DNA of 64,000 bases. Origin: Chelydra serpentina (taxonomy: Eukaryota > Chordata > Testudines > Chelydridae). This document shows positions 57,801 to 64,000 of this stretch, one piece after another. The stretch lies in the NCBI GenBank assembly GCA_037349315.1, contig JBAIAC010000054.1, positions 5,989,570 to 6,053,569 on the forward strand, written 5' to 3'. The first letter of the stretch is position 1; each line of letters starts with the position of its first letter. The notes beneath the pieces are model-generated. The model was given only the letters and a program-made list of their open reading frames with translations, did no database searches and was not told the DNA's origin. A program made the translations under genes and the position numbers.

Positions 57801-60143
57801 TTTGTTTCAGGCCAAACCAAACCAATATTTATTTATTTATATATGTATTTCTCCAACTGGCCCCCAAACTGAGAAGTCAATGGTTCGCTCAGCTCCATTC
57901 AGCATCCCAGTGCAGCTCCTTGTTGACTCTTTGCAAACTTCGTCCCCACCTAGCTCTCTGGGCTCCTTCCCCCGCCACTCTCCCAGCCGTTCCCTTGCCA
58001 ACCCCCTGCCATGCTGCTCCTCGGGCTAACATTATTCTCCCTTTCTCCTGCCCTAAACTTCCCTCTCTTCCTTCAAGTGCCTCCTTAAACAAGATCCTTC
58101 ACGGGAGAATGAGAACTCAAAGAAACCAAGAGTAACCCTTCTGCCAGTCACAGTTGGCAGCACCAAGGGCCGGGTTCAATATCTAGGGGTTCCGTTCCAA
58201 TAACACAGTCCAAACTAGCTCAAGCCCCCACCCAGTGACCTGGGACAAATGTATAGCACCCTCCTGGGCACCTCTAAGTGGCAATACTTCCCCTCTTGCA
58301 AGCACCGAGTCCGAGTGTAGCAAAAGCCTTTTAATAACAGAGAGAAACAATGTGGCATTATGTTGGGGAAACATCACAAACAAGATTCATAACACAAACT
58401 ATGAGCCAAAAACCCACCCCAAGCAAATTGGGCTGTGTCCTTTTTCCCTTTTGTTCTTGAGTCCAGCAACCCAACAGTCTCTGTCCCTGGTCAGTGCAGC
58501 CCCAGAGTTCCAAAGTTCATCTGCAGAGTTTTACCCCCAAGCCTGGGTGGAAATGGGGGTGGGGGGGAGAAGGTGAAAGGGGTACCTTACATGCTCCAAT
58601 GGCCAACTGCCCTGCCTCTCCATGGGGTTCTGCTGCAGCCTTCAGCACCAACTGCTCCTCTCCACCAGCTGCCCTGCAAGCCACTCCTCAATATAGCTTC
58701 AGGGGCCCCTCCTACTTAACACAGTACTCAGTGATTTCAGCTCTAGTAGGGGAGCCTCAGTGTTCATGCACCATTGGGACCAAATTCAGCTCTGCAGTCC
58801 GTAACCTGACTCCTAATGGAATCAAAATTAGCTCTGATTACACAGTGGAGAAAAGACAGGGTGCAATTGGCATTTAGGGCCCTAAGACAGCACCCACACC
58901 AACAGCTACAAATCTCTATCCCTGACATCTCTCAATTCACTGGGGTTTGGAACCCATGTCCCTTGCCTAGCGAGTGCTACTTCATTTAGGGCAAGTCCCT
59001 CCATCATAAAATGCCAGTTACAGCTCTACTATCCCTGATTCACATAACCAGGACAGCAACACTTTATTCGTCTTGCCCCAATAATGAGACCGGGGATCCC
59101 ACAGCAGTCAAAGTGACCATTTGGGCAAGCTAGGCAGGATGGGTGTGCCCAGGCAAACGAGGTGTGCCCATGCACTCCTTTTCCACAACTCACCACCACA
59201 TGTCAGGGTAGAGCTCATCCTGACTCTGCTTACACAAGCAAGAGATTCTCAGCTCCTTGGGGAAGGGCCTGTGCCCTCCTGTATGTTGTACAACCCCCAG
59301 CATGCTGCTGAGACTCCATAAATACCCCCGGTCCTGCCTTTCATTGCAGCCTTTAAGAATGAGATTTAGTGTCTGTGTGTATCCTTAGGAAAGAATCTTC
59401 TCAGCCCTTTTATTCTCTCAGCCCAAGGCACCGATGGAGCTGTGGCTGGAATAGCAATTGGAGCGCCTCGTGCTGAGAGAGACGGCCAGGCCAATCTCAT
59501 GCTTCAGGGATTCCATGCTCACTGAGGGGTGAGGAAGGAATGTTTTGCCCCTATGTCTGAGAACTACAAAGCTGGCCAGATGTAGTGTGGGGATTTTACC
59601 TTCCCCCTTCGCTGCTGAAAGAGGCAAGCTACTGGAGTGGACTGACCAAATGATCTGGAACTCCAGAGTGTCTGACACAGAATGATTTTGCACCTTGTGG
59701 TAGAATCTCCTTTTCTTATGACACGTTATATGGACAGGGTTTGTGGGGAGGCCCTGGGACTAAAATCCCCAACAAAAGCCAAGAGCAATCCTCCCTTAAT
59801 CCAATCTGGGGGATACAAACCCCAAGGGCCCTGGCCAGGCAGCCCCAGGGTAGCTTGCCATTGTGATGTCAGCAGTGGCCCTAGGTCACAAAGGGGGTAG
59901 GCAGCCCATGGCTCAGTGTGCTCTGGCAGTTGGAGGAGGGAGCACACGGCTGTCTGGGCTCTGCTTTTCAGACAGTTGGGAGCTTTGGGGAGTGTATAGC
60001 ACCTGTTTACACAGAACTCACGGAGGAATCCACATCCTCACTGTCATCTGCGAGTATACGAGAGACATCAACATTCTTCTGTGGCTCGACCATCCCAGCA
60101 CAGGGGTGAGGGACCTTTCCAGATACTCCACAGAGAAGGGGTG
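54801..60143. other. Non-coding, copy B of 8251-12876, with 730-bp extra block
   Basis: Block 57051-57780 has no counterpart in copy A. It is pyrimidine-rich (CCCTCTCC-type runs) and has no recognised gene. The rest matches copy A closely. Confidence 0.6.
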
Positions 60144-60737
60144 TGTGACATTATTGACATGAACTGGGACCATATAGATCATTGTTGCAACCAAGGTCCT
60201 GTAGTGCCACCAAATCTTGTATAAGGGGGGTCAAATAAGGTCTCTAAGACAAGGTTATGGTTTGCTGGTTATGATTATGCCATCTATATGTATGCATCAT
60301 TTTTGTAGTTGAAGTTATGAATATTGGCTCTATACTGTCTGTATTTCACACTTATGCTATGTTTCTGGGTGACACCCCAGATGAGTTGGTGTCAGCTCTG
60401 CCTAGCCTGCTTGATGGCCCATTAAGGACCATCAGCTCTACAACTGACCCATTGAGAGAAGGCAGACACACCTTGTGACTCAGCAAGGCATACAGGGACA
60501 GCTTGTCTTTAGAAGAAAGAAAGGAAGACCACATGGCAAGAGAATATAAAAAGCTGCTACAGTTCCTCCATCTTGTCTTAGAGGAGGAAAAACCCCAACC
60601 TTGGGCTGTAACTTCCCTGCTTGAGGCAATCTGTCCTGAATTGGTACTCACAGTTGGGTCAAACCAAATCAGCATTGTTACAGTGGGATCTTCCAATTTT
60701 CCCACAGAATGATGTGGGGGAAACATTCCAGTGAGGG
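60144..60737 (+). mobile_element. LTR-like interspersed repeat, copy B
   Basis: Same as 12877-13470; the start reads TGTGACATTATTGACA. Confidence 0.55.
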
Positions 60738-62717
60738 CTTGTTTCAATTCAAAGTTTAGTGGTTAACGGGAGAAACTGTTAACATCTTAAATTACAACAG
60801 CATATGCATATCACAACAAAACTGTTACAAGAGTTTATTACTCTCATCCCTCATCAGGGTTTTAGTTAACTTCTCTTACCAACACATGCTGAAGTTTTGG
60901 GGAGGTTTCCTTGGGTTGGTTTCTTTGCGAGGTTTCTCTCTTCTGTCTGTGTCAGCTTGCTTGTAGAGAGGGAGAGGATGAGTTGAGTTTGAGCAGGGTA
61001 GCAGAGAGTGTGTGGGGTACTCACTTAGAGTTTTTATACTTGCCTCTTCCCTATTTCCGTGCAATTTTAGAAAAACACACACCTCTCTCGGGCTTGTTTC
61101 AATTCAAAGTTGGCTGCAGTCGCCCTTTCATTGGCCTTGTACATTCATGGAGCCTCTTCATCTTATGGATAGGTAGTTTGTTAATGCGTATATGTGTTAG
61201 GGTTTTAAGTCTTTCTTGACAGTTATATTTCCTTTGGTTTTGTGGGAGAGATTCTCAGGACATCTTCAAATTTAGTCTTTTCTTCAGTTTCATTAGAGGT
61301 CAACAGGAAATGAAAATCTGTTTTTAAAAAGTCCAAACATGCTTGTTCTTTATGTAAATGTGTTTTAGTTCCCGAAGCAGTCTTAAAATTATATCATTCT
61401 TAGTGAGTCTTTAGCTTAAATAGCGATTGAAGAAGTTGTTGATTCTTTAGAACAATTGTTGGAGATGATTCTTCTTATCTTTCTGCACTGGGGGGAAGGA
61501 GTCGCTAGAGCTCTGCCAGTAACTAATTAATTCCCCATTCATCTAATAAATAGTCTAGACTTAAATGTCTTCTTATATTCGGAATCAGCTGAGCAAGGTC
61601 ATTAGATATCATGTTAGTACACAAGGCATTTTACCACACATAGCAATGATATTAGAAAACCACATTAGATGCTTTGCATTCAGTTAAAATACTTTGCAAA
61701 TATGCCCTCTAAAACAGTTTGCCATTTCAATATTTTAGAAATCAACTAAGGTTTTCTACAAAACTTTTTCTCAACTAAACACATTTTTCTCAAAAGTTTG
61801 AAGGACACAAGCAGAGGGTTTTCTTGCAAAGAGGGGCTGGTAGAGCCCACTTTACAGCCTAGATTTATTGTTCTAACACATCCCTAAATTCATTCAACAT
61901 AAATAACATCTTCACGTTCTCCTACAGGACCAGATCTTTCCTAAAACATTTTTCTTTATACCATTTGTGTTATGGAGATAGAGGATTAGATCTATAATAA
62001 ACTGGCACCTTAGAGAAGAGGGAGGTGTAGATAAAACACTCTTTTGGTTGGTTTAACTCTTGACCCAAATTCCTTAGAGTTACGGGCGGTTTGTTATAGC
62101 AATTAAACTTCTATTAACTATTTTGTACAAAGCACAAATACCAGTAATCAACACATATTTTAAACATAGCACAAAAAAGAAAATAGTATAAAAGTTAAAG
62201 CAGATTTAAATGAGGACAGCTGCCTTTTAAAGTTTGTACAGACACTCTTGGGGGACATCAACAGTTTGACGGTCAAGGAGATGTTATTTTCCGGACATTT
62301 GCTTGTTACTGGATGACAGAAAGCTGAAGCCCTCTGCAATTTCTTTGATTAGCGTGAACAATTTATAACCTAGCTAACTAAAACTGGGGTACTGTTATAT
62401 TTTCAAGCATCCTGGTGATAATATACTTATAGGTACATTTGAATGTTCAGTAAAGGCACAAACATATTTGTAATGACCTAACATTATAAAAATAAGTTAT
62501 ACTAATGCTATTACTACATTTTTACATCAATATTGAGGTCTCGCCACCTCATATTGTCTCTCCAGGCAGGTCTTGTCTCTCCAGGCAGGCAGGCAGGCAG
62601 GCAGGCAGCAAAAAAACTAAGTCTGGGTCTCCTTGGCCCATCTAGAACCATGTGTGAGTATGGTAGGGGCTTGGGAAGGAAGCCCCGGGGACTCATTCAT
62701 GTTGGTTCTTGTCTTAG
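60738..62717. other. AT-rich non-coding stretch, copy B
   Basis: Same as 13471-15442, with a longer GGCA run at 62582-62608. Confidence 0.5.
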
Positions 62718-63511
62718 GAGCCGATATGGATCTTTACGGCTACCTCCGCCGACTGCGGGTCCGGTCTGGAGGTGAGTAGGAATTCTCCCCAGAAATAGAC
62801 CCTCCTCTCCCCCCATTGCTGTCCTCTCCAGAGCCACCTGAAGGGGACCACTGGGAATCTGCATAGAATCTCCATGTGCTTGGGGAGTCGGGGTCTCCTG
62901 ATGGAGGAAATTTGTTTTCTCCAAGGTTCCTTGGAGCATTTTGGTTTTATTTAAACCCACAGACATTTCTAGCCCTTCTGGACTTACAGGGTCCTGATGG
63001 GACCCCAATGGAGCACTGCCATCCCGGCCTTATCTGCACTCTCCTTGTCTCCTGAGGGAGATCTGTTATGAACTAAAGAAGCAGGGACAAGCAGAGCTGG
63101 GGAAGTCGTGGCCTCTTGGGCTAAAATCTTGAATGGAACCCTGCTGGTTTGGGAAGAATTTGGGGCAGATTCTCCCCAAATTTCCCCCTGGCCGCTATTA
63201 CCCCTGCCCATGATATCTCAGCTCCCTACCTGTGGGTGAGGTGTTTGTCAAATGCCTTGGAGATGGGTGTGCAATATAAATGCTCTGGGCTGTGACTGGT
63301 GGCAGTCCCTCCCCAGAGATGCCATGCAGGGTGATTAGTTCCCCACACAGCTGTAGTGTCTACCTCACCCCTCTGGGGGTTCTGTCAGTGACTAGGAAAG
63401 GAGGAAATGACCCCTCCCCTTTGCACTTCTCCACAGCCACAGACCAGGGGAAGGAGGATACCGCAGCCACTGGGTATTGCAGCCCTTCCCTGTCTAGGCC
63501 TGCTGCCTCAG
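62718..63511 (+). CDS. Second MROH-like gene, exons 1-2, cut by window end
   Basis: Exons 62718-62771 and 63437-63511 have the same lengths, phases and splice sites as exons 1-2 of the first gene. The only coding change noted is TCT for TAT in exon 2 (Ser for Tyr, before RPAASG). Whether the remaining exons follow cannot be seen. Confidence 0.62.
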
Positions 63512-64000
63512 GTAGGTAGGAAACAGGGGTGCAGACTCCTCAGATTCACCCCTTTCCCTGGGTAGCCCTCTGTAACCGTGATGGTGAAATGGTTCCAGTT
63601 CATAGTAAGTTGTTACAGATAAGGCTGCAACAAAACCCAGGTTCAAGCATCTAGGTCGGTTACAGAAAATGTATTTAGGCGACACTGTGAATGATAAAAT
63701 CAAACTTCATTCAAAAAGAAAATGGTTAGTTAAGCAAACAGGTGCGCAGTTACCACTTACACTATCAACACCGAGAGTGCGTAGAACTGTTGTATTGTGG
63801 ATCAATGGGGGATCAGTCCACTGACAACAGAGTGAAGTACAGCCTTAGATCCAGGGGACATAACGATACCCTGGGGGTGTTAATTGGAGCGCTCACCGAA
63901 TTAACAAAACAACTCCCAGTAGAAGCCAGTCTCATACTCTTGAACGTGCAACAGCCCCTTACACTAATTCTATTTTCATCGCCTCCTTATGGACTCTTTA
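63512..64000. other. Intron 2 of the second MROH-like gene
   Basis: Matches 16237-16725; nothing recognised. Confidence 0.5.

Larger units (their letters stand above)
47827..64000. repeat. Long direct repeat, copy B (right part cut by window edge)
   Basis: Counterpart of 1-16725. Substitutions are sparse; in the capsid region only about two were seen in 1.2 kb. Indels dominate: a 1,199-bp loss, a 730-bp extra block, a shorter CA tract and a longer GGCA run. Confidence 0.97.

Noticed and set aside
1..64000. tRNA or rRNA genes
   Set aside because: No cloverleaf-like or rRNA-like sequence was recognised on either strand by eye.

Overview
The window is nuclear DNA from a vertebrate, most likely a non-avian sauropsid and probably a turtle. 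This is inferred from several CR1-type LINE fragments, hAT-type MITEs, a Maverick/Polinton remnant, an LTR-like repeat family, and one long many-exon gene with canonical GT-AG introns. Nothing bacterial, organellar or free-viral was seen. Most short open frames in the window are chance frames in introns or repeats.

Layout: (1) 1-16725 and 47827-64000 are two nearly identical direct copies (A and B) of one segment, spaced about 47.3-47.8 kb apart. Copy A is cut by the left edge of the window and copy B by the right edge, so the true repeat unit may be about 47 kb and extend beyond both ends. (2) Each copy starts in a degraded Maverick/Polinton. In copy B both ends are visible (46447-51841): terminal inverted repeats, integrase pieces, a penton-like minor capsid, a pX-like basic peptide and the N-terminus of a second capsid protein. 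In copy A only the part from the integrase tail to the right terminal repeat (1-5210) is present. (3) Next comes about 10 kb with a hAT-like MITE, one isolated GH38 alpha-mannosidase (MAN2C1-like) exon on the minus strand, a CpG-rich promoter-like block with a GC box and an RFX X-box, a CA microsatellite tract, an LTR-like repeat and an AT-rich stretch.

(4) 15443-44898 is a complete-looking plus-strand gene of 41 coding exons. I read it as a Maestro HEAT-like repeat (MROH) family member. Every exon junction keeps phase and there is no internal stop over about 1,490 codons. Its introns carry three CR1 fragments and other repeats. Its 5' end is an array of short phase 1-1 exons that look internally duplicated. 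(5) Downstream lie a 156-bp MITE with a perfect 8-bp target duplication, a hAT transposase 3' end on the minus strand, and then the Maverick of copy B. The first two exons of a second MROH-like gene follow at 62718-63511.

The simplest reading is a tandem array of MROH-like genes in which each unit carries its own Maverick remnant and candidate promoter. The Maverick inserted before the duplication, because both copies share its breaks. A false duplication made by assembling two haplotypes in tandem cannot be excluded from sequence alone. No new defence or mobile system was found. The most unusual items are the gene-bearing tandem repeat, the duplicated exon array, the TIR-embedded reading frame and CCAAT repeats of the Maverick, and the stray mannosidase exon beside a promoter-like island.
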